From Christensenella sp. UBA2853 (GTDB lineage: Bacteria > Bacillota > Clostridia > Christensenellales > Aristaeellaceae): a stretch of DNA of 39,751 bases. The notes under the pieces are model-generated. The model was not told where the DNA came from and ran no database searches. It saw nothing but the letters and a program-made list of their open reading frames with translations. Position numbers and translations under genes: made by a program. Below are positions 1 to 8,438 of the stretch, piece after piece. Each line of letters begins with the position of its first letter. The stretch's first letter is position 1. Location of the stretch: contig DEFL01000014.1 in NCBI GenBank assembly GCA_002350845.1, positions 1-39,751 on the forward strand, read 5' to 3'.

Positions 1-22
1 GCTCGTAAGAGCTTCTTTTTTT
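1..22 (+). terminator. Intrinsic terminator, cut by the window start
   Basis: GCTC (1-4), loop GTAA (5-8), GAGC (9-12), then TTC and seven T. The 3' arm continues as TTC, so the stem probably extends upstream with GAA outside the window. It would end an unseen plus-strand gene to the left. Confidence 0.6.
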
Positions 23-62
23 GTTTCTGATTCGTCCGTGAAAGCGTCGTCCCGGACAAAGA

Positions 63-91
63 TTCACAGAGCTGAAAGAATCCGTTATAAT
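63..91 (+). promoter_or_regulatory. Sigma-A-type promoter of the phosphodiester glycosidase gene
   Basis: TTCACA (63-68), a 17-base spacer, then TATAAT (86-91). Transcription should start near 98. The -10 box overlaps the ATG at 90, which rules that codon out as the start and supports the TTG at 114. Confidence 0.7.
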
Positions 92-113
92 GTCTGTGCA
101 AGGAGGGATTCAC

Positions 114-995
114 TTGAAACGGCTGATCTGTGCGGTTCTTTTGTTGATGATGGTACTTGTAGGCAGTGCCTGTGCTGAAGAAATCCATGAACCATTTGTC
201 TGGTCCGGCGTCAAGACGAAAGTGGTGCGCAGTTATGAATCAGACGACCTGTGTTTTACCATTCACCGGCTGATGATCAAGAAGCGGACCACCTGCTATG
301 TCACCACGATCTGGATGAAAGAACCGGGACGCCAGGTCAAAAAAGCCGCCGCTGAGTGGGGAAAGAGCCTGGCCGCCCCTTCAAAGCTGGCCAAGAAAGT
401 GCCTGAAGCAGCGGTTGTCATTAACGGAAGCGGCTATATCAATCAGACGTATCCGGAAATCCCCGAGACCTACCCGGGCACGAGTGAAGATTACTACAAT
501 ACTTCATATGGAAGCCTTGTGATTACGGACGGGGAGATTTTCCGAAATCTGGAGGATGTTCCTTTCTATGGTGTCGTGCTCAATGCAGAGGGACTGAGGA
601 TGTATGCAGGTGTTCTTCCGGAAGAAATCCTGCAGACGAACCCGATTTCCACCTGGTCATTTTATGACAAATGTGTCCTGATCAATGACTATGAAGACGT
701 CCTTGACCGGGCATGGGATTTCGCAGAGCACAAGGCCACTAGAACCATCCTTGCTTCGATTGACAGGAACAATTATGTCATTCTGACGGCGACAAACAAT
801 ATCGGCCTGAGACTGAGCACTGCGACCGATTTTCTCATGGAACATTTCCACCCCCAGTGGGCATACAATCTCGATGGCGGTCCCTCTTCTGACCTGTTTG
901 CATGGAAAAAGAATTCAAAGAAACTGAGGAATATCTTCGGAACAGACAGGAAAGATTTTGACGTCATGTGTTTCTGCCCCCTTCCCCAGGATTGA
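114..995 (+). CDS. Exported phosphodiester glycosidase (NAGPA-domain) family protein
   Basis: The product is about 293 residues. A signal peptide (KR, hydrophobic core, ACA before EE) sends it out of the cell. The rest resembles the NAGPA / phosphodiester glycosidase domain: an INGSGY segment where the family usually has an NGGFF-like motif, and near the C-terminus a LDGGPSSDLF segment matching the family LDGGGSS motif. Members act on sugar phosphodiesters or exopolysaccharide; the substrate here cannot be told. TTG at 114 is chosen over ATG at 90 because AGGAGG lies at 101-106 and the promoter -10 box covers the ATG. It has its own promoter and no clear terminator before prfC. The altered first motif leaves catalytic activity uncertain. 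Confidence 0.75.
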   Translation: MKRLICAVLLLMMVLVGSACAEEIHEPFVWSGVKTKVVRSYESDDLCFTIHRLMIKKRTTCYVTTIWMKEPGRQVKKAAAEWGKSLAAPSKLAKKVPEAAVVINGSGYINQTYPEIPETYPGTSEDYYNTSYGSLVITDGEIFRNLEDVPFYGVVLNAEGLRMYAGVLPEEILQTNPISTWSFYDKCVLINDYEDVLDRAWDFAEHKATRTILASIDRNNYVILTATNNIGLRLSTATDFLMEHFHPQWAYNLDGGPSSDLFAWKKNSKKLRNIFGTDRKDFDVMCFCPLPQD

Positions 996-1035
996 GAGAA
1001 TGCAGAAAAAGCTTGCAAATCTTAGGGATGCAGGC

Positions 1036-1064
1036 TTGACAAGAAAAAGGACGATGGCCATAAT
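1036..1064 (+). promoter_or_regulatory. Promoter of prfC-typA
   Basis: TTGACA (1036-1041), a 17-base spacer and CATAAT (1059-1064). The predicted transcript starts near 1071, just ahead of the GGAGGGG ribosome binding site at 1085-1091. Confidence 0.7.
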
Positions 1065-1096
1065 ACAGGATTGTATTTTGATGATGGAGGGGTAAG

Positions 1097-2716
1097 ATGC
1101 TGCCTTCGACAGACACGCAGGCATTTAAGGATATGCTGCACCAGCAGGTGGAGAAACGGCGGACATTCGCAATCATCTCCCACCCTGACGCAGGTAAGAC
1201 GACGCTGACAGAAAAACTGCTTCTGTATGGAGGGGCTATCCGTTCCGCTGGATCAGTAAAAGCAAGAAAAAGTGACAGACATGCAACGTCAGACTGGATG
1301 GAAATCGAGAAGCAGCGCGGCATTTCAGTGACTTCTTCCGCTATGCAGTTTGATTTTGACGGATTCAGGATCAATATTCTGGATACACCCGGACACCAGG
1401 ACTTCTCCGAAGACACCTACCGTGTTCTTGTGGCCGCAGACTCTGCAGTGATGCTCATTGACGCCGCAAAGGGCGTTGAGGCACAGACCATCAAGCTCTT
1501 CAAAGTCTGCCGCATGCGGAATATTCCGATCTTTACGTTTGTCAATAAAATGGACCGCGCAGCCAAGGATCCGTTTGCTCTGATGGAAGAGCTGGAGCAG
1601 GTGCTGGGCATCCGGTCCTGCCCGATCAACTGGCCGATTGGTGTTGACGGGGATTTCCAGGGCGTCTTCCACAGAGATACCCGGATGGTCGAGCTCTACA
1701 CGGGCGGCGATCATGGTCAGAAAATGGTTGAAAAAACGGACATCCCGCTGGATGATCCGTCCCTGTCGAATTATATCAATGAAAGTTATATTGAACGTCT
1801 GAAAGAGGAAATCGAGCTTCTCGATGTCGCTGGAGATGAGTTCAATCTCGACGCAGTGCGCAGAGGCGAACTGACACCCCTTTTCTTTGGTTCGGCCATC
1901 ACGAACTTTGGTGTGGAACCCTTCCTGAAAAGATTCCTCCAGTATACGACGCCTCCTCTGCCCCGCATGAGCGATCTCGGAGAAGTGTCGCCTGAGGAAC
2001 CCTATTTCTCAGGGTTTATCTTCAAGATTCAGGCCAACATGAATCCCGCCCACCGCGATCGTCTCGCTTTTATGCGCATTGTCAGCGGTGCCTTTGAGAA
2101 GGGCATGGAAGTCTGGCACAGCGGGACCGGAAAGCCTGTTGCGCTCAAGCAGCCGCAGCAGTTTATGGCAGACGAGAGAGAAGCGGTGGAGGAAGCCTGG
2201 GCCGGAGACATCATCGGTCTGTTTGACCCCGGCATCTATCAGCTGGGCGATACGCTGTCCACGGGACCGAAAATGCACTATGAGAATATCCCTGTGTTTG
2301 CACCGGAACACTTCAACCGTGTGCGGCCTGTGGATTCCATGAAGCGCAAGCAGTTCCAGAAGGGCATTAACCAGCTCGCCGAGGAAGGCGCGATTCAGAC
2401 ATTTACAAGAACAGAGACCGGCAAGGAAGAATTTCTGGTCGGCGTCGTAGGTGTTCTGCAGTTTGAAGTGCTGGAGCACCGCATGAAGACGGAATATCAG
2501 GCAGACATTGTCCGGGAAAGCCAGCCGTTCCATTATGTCAGGTGGGTTGTGAAAACCCCGAAGCCTGTGGAAGACCTGAAGCTGACATCGACTTCTGGCA
2601 GAGCCAAGGACAGCCGCGGACGCGATGTACTTCTCTTTGAGAACGAGTGGAGCATCCGCCTGGCCTGTGAAAACAATGAAGGACTTGAACTGACCGACAC
2701 ATCCACCAGAAATTAA
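1097..2716 (+). CDS. prfC: Peptide chain release factor 3 (RF3)
   Basis: A 539-residue translational GTPase of about the usual RF3 length. RF3 removes RF1 or RF2 from the ribosome after peptide release. The G domain shows the P-loop HPDAGKT (residues 29-35), a KARKSDRHATSDWMEIEKQ switch I segment typical of RF3, DTPGHQDF and NKMDR. The C-terminal half carries the RF3-type sequence around QFMADEREAVEEAWAGDIIGLFD. ATG at 1097 is preceded by GGAGGGG. Only 21 bases separate its stop from typA, so the two are probably co-transcribed. Confidence 0.95.
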   Translation: MLPSTDTQAFKDMLHQQVEKRRTFAIISHPDAGKTTLTEKLLLYGGAIRSAGSVKARKSDRHATSDWMEIEKQRGISVTSSAMQFDFDGFRINILDTPGHQDFSEDTYRVLVAADSAVMLIDAAKGVEAQTIKLFKVCRMRNIPIFTFVNKMDRAAKDPFALMEELEQVLGIRSCPINWPIGVDGDFQGVFHRDTRMVELYTGGDHGQKMVEKTDIPLDDPSLSNYINESYIERLKEEIELLDVAGDEFNLDAVRRGELTPLFFGSAITNFGVEPFLKRFLQYTTPPLPRMSDLGEVSPEEPYFSGFIFKIQANMNPAHRDRLAFMRIVSGAFEKGMEVWHSGTGKPVALKQPQQFMADEREAVEEAWAGDIIGLFDPGIYQLGDTLSTGPKMHYENIPVFAPEHFNRVRPVDSMKRKQFQKGINQLAEEGAIQTFTRTETGKEEFLVGVVGVLQFEVLEHRMKTEYQADIVRESQPFHYVRWVVKTPKPVEDLKLTSTSGRAKDSRGRDVLLFENEWSIRLACENNEGLELTDTSTRN

Positions 2717-2737
2717 CCGCTGAAGTTTGGAAGGAAG

Positions 2738-4570
2738 ATGATTCCCATGGTTCGTGAAGATATTCGTAATATTGCTATCATTGCCCACGTTGACCACGGC
2801 AAGACCACCCTGGTTGACCAGATGCTGAAACAGGGCGGTGTCTACAGAGAAAATCAGCAGATGGTGGACCGCGTCATGGACTCCAATGACATTGAAAGAG
2901 AGCGCGGCATCACCATTCTTGCCAAGAATACGGCTGTCCATTATATGGGACACAAGATCAACATTGTTGACACTCCCGGACATGCTGACTTCGGCGGCGA
3001 GGTGGAGCGCGTTCTGAAGATGGTTGACGGCGTGCTTCTCCTGGTGGACAGCTTTGAAGGCCCGATGCCCCAGACCCGTTTTGTGCTCAAGAAGGCTCTG
3101 GAACTGAAACTGAAGGTTCTCATTGTCATCAATAAGATTGACCGTCCGGATGCACGCTGCGAGGAGGTCGTCAGCGAAATCCTGGACCTGCTCATTGACC
3201 TTGAGGCAGATGAGACCACCCTGGACAACCCGATTCTCTATGTTTCCGCCAGAAAAGGCACGGCGACCATGGATCTTGAAAAGCCCGGTGAAGATCTCCG
3301 TCCGCTGTTTGATGCCATCCTGAAGTATATCCCCGCGCCGGAAGGCGATCCGGAAGGCCCTGCCCAGGTGCTGATTTCCACGATCGACTACAGCGAGTAT
3401 GTCGGAAGAATCGGTGTGGGCCGCATCACCAGAGGCAAGTTCTACGCCGGCATGAACGTGGTGCATACCAATGTGGAAACCGGTGTGACCAGTCCCATGT
3501 GGCGTCTGAGCGAACTGTACCAGTATGACGGCCTCAAGCGTGTTTCCGCTGAGGAAGTCAGCATGGGTGATATTGTTGCACTCTGCGGCATGTCGGATAT
3601 TTCCATCGGCGATACCGTCTGCGCGCCCGACTGCGTGGAGGGTCTCCCGTTTGTCAAGATCAGCGAGCCGACTGTCACCATGACCTTCCAGGTCAATGAC
3701 AGCCCGTTTGCCGGCAGAGAAGGCGAGTACGTCACAAGCCGTCACCTCCGCGCAAGACTGATGAAGGAACTGCAGACAGACGTCTCCCTGAGAGTCAATG
3801 AAACCGACTCCACGGATGCGTTTGAGGTCTGCGGACGCGGAGAACTGCATCTCTCCATTCTGATTGAAAATATGCGCCGTCAGGGCTATGAGTTTGCCGT
3901 CAGCAAGCCGAGGGTCATCTATAAGGTGATCGACGGCGTGAAGTGCGAGCCTGTGGAACGCCTCGTGGTGGATACGCCCCAGGCTACAGCAGGCGCCGTG
4001 ATTGAAAAGATCGGCAGACGGCGCGGTGTGCTGGAACACATGAGCGGATATGATCGTGTCCGTCTGGAATTCCTGGTTCCTTCCCGTGGTCTGTTCGGCT
4101 ACAGAAGCGAGTTTATGACCGATACCCGCGGTGAAGGCATTATGTCTTCCGTGTTTGAAAAGTATGAGCCTGTCAAGGGTGATATTCCTCACCGCAATGC
4201 CGGTGCGCTGGTTGCGCATGAGACCGGAACGAGCAATTCGTACGGCCTGTTCTATGCCCAGGAGCGCGGCACCCTGTTTATCGGTGCAGGCATTGAAGTG
4301 TATGAGGGCATGATCGTCGGACAGAATGCACGTCCGGGCGATCTGGTGGTCAACGTCTGCAAGCAGAAGCATGTGACCAATATGCGCAATGCTTCCGCAT
4401 CCGAAGACTCCCTCCGCCTTGTGTCCGTTCATCCTCTTTCTCTGGAAGAATGCCTTGAATTCATCGATGACGATGAACTGCTTGAAATTACGCCCAAAAA
4501 TCTGAGAATGCGCAAGCGCATCCTGAGCGCAGGCGATCGTTCCAGGCAGTGGCGTACGCAGTCCAACTGA
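2738..4570 (+). CDS. typA: Ribosome-associated GTPase TypA/BipA
   Basis: A 610-residue translational GTPase of full TypA/BipA length. The family binds the ribosome and helps assembly of the large subunit, stress adaptation and growth in the cold. Visible motifs are AHVDHGKTT (about residues 16-24), RERGITILAKNTA (switch I), DTPGHADFGGEVERV and NKIDRPDAR, plus a TypA-type C-terminal region with GLFGYRSEFMTDTRGEG. Two starts are possible. ATG 2738 lies only three bases after GGAAGG (2729-2734), while ATG 2747 lies twelve bases after it, so the site does not decide. It is the second gene of the prfC operon and ends at a strong terminator. Confidence 0.95.
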   Translation: MIPMVREDIRNIAIIAHVDHGKTTLVDQMLKQGGVYRENQQMVDRVMDSNDIERERGITILAKNTAVHYMGHKINIVDTPGHADFGGEVERVLKMVDGVLLLVDSFEGPMPQTRFVLKKALELKLKVLIVINKIDRPDARCEEVVSEILDLLIDLEADETTLDNPILYVSARKGTATMDLEKPGEDLRPLFDAILKYIPAPEGDPEGPAQVLISTIDYSEYVGRIGVGRITRGKFYAGMNVVHTNVETGVTSPMWRLSELYQYDGLKRVSAEEVSMGDIVALCGMSDISIGDTVCAPDCVEGLPFVKISEPTVTMTFQVNDSPFAGREGEYVTSRHLRARLMKELQTDVSLRVNETDSTDAFEVCGRGELHLSILIENMRRQGYEFAVSKPRVIYKVIDGVKCEPVERLVVDTPQATAGAVIEKIGRRRGVLEHMSGYDRVRLEFLVPSRGLFGYRSEFMTDTRGEGIMSSVFEKYEPVKGDIPHRNAGALVAHETGTSNSYGLFYAQERGTLFIGAGIEVYEGMIVGQNARPGDLVVNVCKQKHVTNMRNASASEDSLRLVSVHPLSLEECLEFIDDDELLEITPKNLRMRKRILSAGDRSRQWRTQSN

Positions 4571-4576
4571 TCATGC

Positions 4577-4602
4577 AAACCCGCTTCGGCGGGTTTTCTT
4601 TT
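4577..4602 (+). terminator. Intrinsic terminator of prfC-typA
   Basis: Perfect 8-bp stem AAACCCGC (4577-4584) / GCGGGTTT (4589-4596) with a TTCG tetraloop, followed by a T-rich tract. It starts six bases after the typA stop. Confidence 0.9.
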
Positions 4603-4649
4603 GCCCCTTTCGCCCTGACTGGCGGTGTCTGTTCTCTGTTCGTCAAATG

Positions 4650-4658
4650 TGATACAAT
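4650..4658 (+). promoter_or_regulatory. Extended -10 promoter of cinA
   Basis: TGA-TACAAT fits the extended -10 form (TGn followed by a near-consensus -10). No good -35 box is visible, as is common for this class. It sits between the typA terminator and cinA. Confidence 0.5.
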
Positions 4659-4691
4659 CTCGCTGATGATTCGATGGAGGCGGGGAAAGGC

Positions 4692-5945
4692 ATGATTGCA
4701 GAGATCCTGTGCGTTGGAACAGAGCTTCTCATGGGACAGGTGCTGAACACCAATGCACAATACATTGCGCGGCGCCTGGCGGCCCAGGGTGTGAGCATTT
4801 ATCACCAGCAGGTGGTCGGAGACAATGAGCAGCGCTTGGAGGAAGCCTACAGACTGGCCCTCTCAAGGGCGGATGTGGTGATTACCAGCGGCGGTCTGGG
4901 ACCGACCGTGGATGATATTACCAAGCGCACGGCGGCAAAGGTGCTGGGCAAGGAACTGGTCCTGAATGAGGAAGCCTACAGGATGGTCTGTGAACGCTTC
5001 CAGCAGTATCACCGCAAAATGACACTCAACAATCAGTCCCAGGCCATGTTTACCGCGGACACGCAGATTCTGCCGAACCCGAACGGGACAGCACCGGGTG
5101 CCATTGTGCCGGCCGGGGAAGGCAAAGTGATCATTCACCTGCCGGGACCTCCGCATGAACTGGAACCGATGTTTCATGATCAGGTCGAGCCGTGGATTCA
5201 GGCGCGCTCGGGGCATGTGCTGGTCAGCCGGTATATCCGCATCTTCGGCATGGGCGAATCCGAGGTGGATATGCGGCTGAAGGACATGGAAGTGCGGGAC
5301 AACCCAACGCTGAGCCCGTACTGCTCGCTGGGAGAAGTGATCCTGCGCGCAACAGCCCGCGCAGAGGATGCCCAGACCGCCGCGGCGATGCTGGAACCGG
5401 TGATCTCAGAGATCCGCAGCCGCCTTGGCCGTGTCATCTATGATGTGCGCACCGATGACGGCGGATCCCTGGCCGAGACCGCCGTGCATACGCTCCGGGA
5501 CAAGGGATGGACAATTGCCACAGCGGAATCGTTGACAGGCGGCCTGATTGCCTCCACCATGGTGGAAGTGCCCGGCGCATCAAATGTGGTGAAAGGCGGC
5601 TGGGTCACGTATCAGACGGTTTCCAAAACCATGCTGCTGGGCGTGCCGGAGGAAACGATTGCGCGCTGCAATGTGGTCAGCGAAGAGGTCGCCTGCGCCA
5701 TGGCAAAGAGTGCGCGCGAACAGCTGGATGTGGATATTGCGGTCAGTGCCACAGGCCTGGCCGGTCCGGACGGCGGAACGCCCGAGCGCCCGGTTGGAAC
5801 GGTGTTCCTGGGCATTGCGACCCGGGAAAGAGTCTACGCCGTCCCGCTGCATCTCTCCGGCAACCGCGCAAGAATCAGAACACTGACGGTCAAGCATGCA
5901 CTGCATGCGGTAACACGGGAAATCAAAGGGGAAATGGAAGGCTGA
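4692..5945 (+). CDS. cinA: CinA: nicotinamide-nucleotide amidohydrolase / MoaB-like domain protein
   Basis: About 417 residues, usual for CinA. The N-terminal MoCF/MoaB-like domain begins IAEILCVGTELLMGQVLNTN and contains TSGGLGPTVDDITK. The C-terminal amidohydrolase domain shows TAESLTGGLIA, GGWVTYQ and SATGLAGPDGGTPERPVGTV. In characterised members these activities recycle pyridine nucleotides (NMN deamidation, ADP-ribose pyrophosphatase); the competence link is known only in some species. ATG 4692 fits the family start and follows GGAGG (4676-4680). The ATG at 4674 lies upstream of that site, so it is rejected. The usual TAESCTGG reads TAESLTGG here, a substitution I would not overinterpret. 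Confidence 0.93.
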   Translation: MIAEILCVGTELLMGQVLNTNAQYIARRLAAQGVSIYHQQVVGDNEQRLEEAYRLALSRADVVITSGGLGPTVDDITKRTAAKVLGKELVLNEEAYRMVCERFQQYHRKMTLNNQSQAMFTADTQILPNPNGTAPGAIVPAGEGKVIIHLPGPPHELEPMFHDQVEPWIQARSGHVLVSRYIRIFGMGESEVDMRLKDMEVRDNPTLSPYCSLGEVILRATARAEDAQTAAAMLEPVISEIRSRLGRVIYDVRTDDGGSLAETAVHTLRDKGWTIATAESLTGGLIASTMVEVPGASNVVKGGWVTYQTVSKTMLLGVPEETIARCNVVSEEVACAMAKSAREQLDVDIAVSATGLAGPDGGTPERPVGTVFLGIATRERVYAVPLHLSGNRARIRTLTVKHALHAVTREIKGEMEG

Positions 5946-6013
5946 CAAAACCAGTCCATCAGAGAACAGCCGGATCGGCACAGTAGAGCGTCCGGCGCAG
6001 GGAGGTGAGGAGC

Positions 6014-7540
6014 ATGAAAGCGGGTGCCAGGTTTTTTGGTCTGCTTTTCTTCTTCCTCACCCTTCTTTTCTTGTGCAGTGCCCAGGCCGAGAACCGCGCG
6101 CTGCTCATCGGGTGCGATCATTTCCTGTCCGGGCAGGACACATCCCCGTCCTCGGAAAACAATGTCATGGAAATGGCACAGGCGCTCAGTGGCGGCGCGA
6201 TGAACCTGGAAACACTGGTGACGCAGCGCAGCGGCATTTCCGGGTTCTATGAGCTCAGAAATCTGATTGATTACACATTCTCCACAGCGCAGGACGGCGA
6301 CGTCAGTTACTTCTATATCAGCACGCACGGACTCTGGGAACCGGGGGATCCCGGAAACAGTATGACGCTGCTCCTCTCCAACGGCAGGTCACAGAGCGGT
6401 GTGACCGCCCAGCAGCTGCATGATGCGTTTGAAAGGATCCGGGGAACCAAGGTTCTGATTGTCGACGCGTGCCATGCCGGCGCAATGATTGCCAAGGGCA
6501 TCCGCGACGAATTCAGCCATATCTTCGAAGGGGACAGCTACAAGATCATCTGTTCTTCGGGCGGCGCGGAGGAGAGCTGGTTCTGGCGCGGCGGCGCGAC
6601 TGATGAAGGCGTTCTGGCCGGCGGCGGATATTTTTCCGGCGTGCTCAGCGCAGGGCTGTCCTTCCAGACCGGGTATGCGGCGGATGAAAACAGTGACGGC
6701 AGCATTACGCTCTCTGAGATCAAGCGCTATCTCCGTCAGATGCATGGCGCCAGTACCGTCCATACCTACCCGGAAGAGGATGACTTTCCGATCCTGACCT
6801 ATGACGCTTCTTCCGTTCGCCGGCGGACAGACGGGGTCGGCAATATTGTCTTTGAGGAAGGCCTGCTGTCGAAAGAACACCGGGAGATTGCTTTTTCTTT
6901 TACGGTCTACAAAAATGTGCGCGTGGCCTACCAGATTGTGCACCAGGTCGATGACCGCTGGGATTTTGAGCATGCGCAGATTGTGTATGACACCGGCGAA
7001 TGGCTCGGCGGCAGCGGGGATACCGGAGGCTATCTGGTCCCCGGACGCAAGGAGCGGACGATCACGGTCAGTGACGAACTGCTCGACAAGGCGGGATATA
7101 TCCTCTTTCAGATGGTGGTCACGCAGGACCAGCATGTGGAAATCGTTGCGAGTTCCGCGATCGGGGTTGCCCCGGAAGTCACAGCGGCAGAAACACTCAC
7201 CGTCGATTCACCGGATGTGTTTACGCCCTCGGCAGGCGAAGAAATGGGGTTTGTCATCTCCCACCGGGGTCCGGCCCTGATCTCGGCTGTGATCCAGGAT
7301 GAGGAAGGGCGTACGGTCCGCCGTCTTCTTTCAAGAAAAGTGACGCGTCCGGAGCAATTGTATCCTGAAGGCACCACGCTCTACTGGGACGGAAAGAACC
7401 ATCGCGGTGAAAGAGTCGAGGCCGGGACCTACAGGCTGTACGTCCGGCTGGAACAGGGCGGGGAGGTCCAGGAAGTCCTGTCGAGGGATTTCCGCCTGCT
7501 CTCCATGGAAGACATGCCGGAAAACAACGACAACGCATAG
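6014..7540 (+). CDS. Exported caspase-family (peptidase C14) protein with C-terminal FlgD-like Ig domain
   Basis: A 508-residue protein with a signal peptide (hydrophobic stretch ending CSAQA before E). The clan CD caspase fold is shown by RALLIGCDHF near the mature N-terminus, YISTHG with the catalytic His at residue 105, and VDACHAG with the catalytic Cys at residue 153. The C-terminal ~90 residues include LYPEGTTLYWDGKNHRGERV and AGTYRLYVRLE, the pattern of FlgD-type Ig-like domains. ATG 6014 is chosen because GGAGG (6001-6005) precedes it by eight bases; GTG at 6005 would lie inside that site. Metacaspase relatives cleave after Arg or Lys, but specificity here is unknown. The gene may run on from the cinA transcript, 68 bases downstream of it. 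Confidence 0.8.
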   Translation: MKAGARFFGLLFFFLTLLFLCSAQAENRALLIGCDHFLSGQDTSPSSENNVMEMAQALSGGAMNLETLVTQRSGISGFYELRNLIDYTFSTAQDGDVSYFYISTHGLWEPGDPGNSMTLLLSNGRSQSGVTAQQLHDAFERIRGTKVLIVDACHAGAMIAKGIRDEFSHIFEGDSYKIICSSGGAEESWFWRGGATDEGVLAGGGYFSGVLSAGLSFQTGYAADENSDGSITLSEIKRYLRQMHGASTVHTYPEEDDFPILTYDASSVRRRTDGVGNIVFEEGLLSKEHREIAFSFTVYKNVRVAYQIVHQVDDRWDFEHAQIVYDTGEWLGGSGDTGGYLVPGRKERTITVSDELLDKAGYILFQMVVTQDQHVEIVASSAIGVAPEVTAAETLTVDSPDVFTPSAGEEMGFVISHRGPALISAVIQDEEGRTVRRLLSRKVTRPEQLYPEGTTLYWDGKNHRGERVEAGTYRLYVRLEQGGEVQEVLSRDFRLLSMEDMPENNDNA

Positions 7541-7541
7541 A

Positions 7542-7583
7542 AAAATCGGGCAGGGATCACAGTGCGGATCCCTGCCCGATTTT
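7542..7583. terminator. Bidirectional terminator between the caspase gene and mntP
   Basis: A perfect 17-bp stem: arms 7542-7558 and 7567-7583, with an 8-base loop. Runs of A at one end and T at the other let it act on both strands, which suits the convergent genes on its two sides. Confidence 0.9.
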
Positions 7584-7607
7584 CAAACGGAGGCTGAGTC
7601 AAGCATC

Positions 7608-8168
7608 TCAGAACAGATGCTCAAGGAGAATCTTTAAACCGATCAGAATGAGAATGATGCCGCCAAAGGTCTCGGCTTTTTTGTGGAAACGGCTTCCAAA
7701 GGAGACACCGAGGATAAGGCCGACACCGGAAATGAGGAATGTGGTCAGACCAATCAGGGAGCAGGCTGACACAATGTGCACATCGAGTGCCGCAAAGGCG
7801 ACCCCGGTGGCCAGCGCATCGATACTGGTTGCGACCGCCAGGGGAATCATGCTTTTCGGAGAAAAAGACGCGTTGATGGAGCTTTCCTCATTGTCATCCT
7901 GCAGGCTTTCACGGATCATGTTTCCGCCGATGAGCAGGAGCAGAATGAAAGCCACCCAGGCGGCGACCGACGAAATGAAAGAGGAAAACAGGCTGCTGAT
8001 CAGATAGCCGATCAGGGGCATCAGCGCCTGAAACCCGCCGAAATAAATGCCGACAGTGAGTACGTTGGCTGGTTTTGCTTTTCCGGCAGCGAGTCCTTTG
8101 CAGAGTGAAACGGCAAATGCGTCCATGCTCAGTCCTACAGCAATGCCGAGCAGTTCAAGAAAATCCAA
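7608..8168 (-). CDS. mntP: Manganese efflux pump MntP
   Basis: About 186 residues with six predicted membrane helices in two repeated halves, as in MntP (YebN). Each half has the conserved Asp-containing motif: GLSMDAFAVSLCKG near the N-terminus and ATSIDALATGVAF in the middle. The family exports Mn(II) when it is in excess. A TTG at 8183 would place GGGAGG (8181-8176) inside the gene. The TTG at 8168 lies seven bases after that site and gives MDFLELLGIAVG, so it is preferred. I see no yybP-ykoY manganese riboswitch upstream; the leader is only about 30 bases. Confidence 0.9.
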   Translation of the reverse strand: MDFLELLGIAVGLSMDAFAVSLCKGLAAGKAKPANVLTVGIYFGGFQALMPLIGYLISSLFSSFISSVAAWVAFILLLLIGGNMIRESLQDDNEESSINASFSPKSMIPLAVATSIDALATGVAFAALDVHIVSACSLIGLTTFLISGVGLILGVSFGSRFHKKAETFGGIILILIGLKILLEHLF

Positions 8169-8203
8169 GGTCAGGCCTCCCAAGATTTTTTACACAGGAT
8201 GCG

Positions 8204-8232
8204 ATTGTAGCATGTTCAGGGACGCAAGTCAA
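8204..8232 (-). promoter_or_regulatory. Promoter of mntP
   Basis: On the minus strand: TTGACT (8232-8227), a 17-base spacer and TACAAT (8209-8204). The start would be near 8197, giving a very short leader. Confidence 0.7.
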
Positions 8233-8250
8233 ACCTCTTGAAAAAAACTC

Positions 8251-8279
8251 TTGACAGGCGACGCAATGCGTGGTATTCT
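8251..8279 (+). promoter_or_regulatory. Promoter of infC-rpmI-rplT
   Basis: TTGACA (8251-8256), a 17-base spacer and TATTCT (8274-8279). It stands back to back with the mntP promoter. It starts a leader of about 150 bases ahead of infC. Confidence 0.75.
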
Positions 8280-8285
8280 TGCTCC

Positions 8286-8414
8286 TGTTCAAGTAGAGGC
8301 TTGCCCGCCCCTCACCTTGTGTGACGAACGTCGCCGGGTTTATGGCATGAATCTTATCTGATAGGATTCTGATGACGCAATTGCGCGGCGGGTAGGTTGC
8401 CCGCCGCTTTTCTT
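8286..8414 (+). promoter_or_regulatory. infC operon leader with intrinsic terminator (L20-type attenuator)
   Basis: The leader ends in a terminator: stem GCGGCGGG (8385-8392) / CCCGCCGC (8400-8407), then TTTTCTT, only 16 bases before the infC Shine-Dalgarno site. The nine bases TTGCCCGCC at 8301-8309 repeat exactly at 8397-8405, inside the terminator's 3' arm, so the early copy can pair with GGCGGG (8387-8392) and block termination. Another hairpin lies at 8349-8369. Firmicutes are known to control this operon through ribosomal protein L20 binding such a leader; I infer the same here from position and architecture, not from a matched consensus. Confidence 0.7.
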
Positions 8415-8438
8415 GTGCGGGGATGTTTTGGGAGGTGT

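Noticed and set aside
2009..4432. Open 807-codon frame on the minus strand opposite prfC and typA
   Set aside because: It is a shadow of two strongly conserved genes, rich in His and Gln with no family features, and caused by GC-rich codon bias.
8184..8203. Manganese (yybP-ykoY) riboswitch before mntP
   Set aside because: The predicted leader is about 30 bases, too short for it, and no matching helices are visible.
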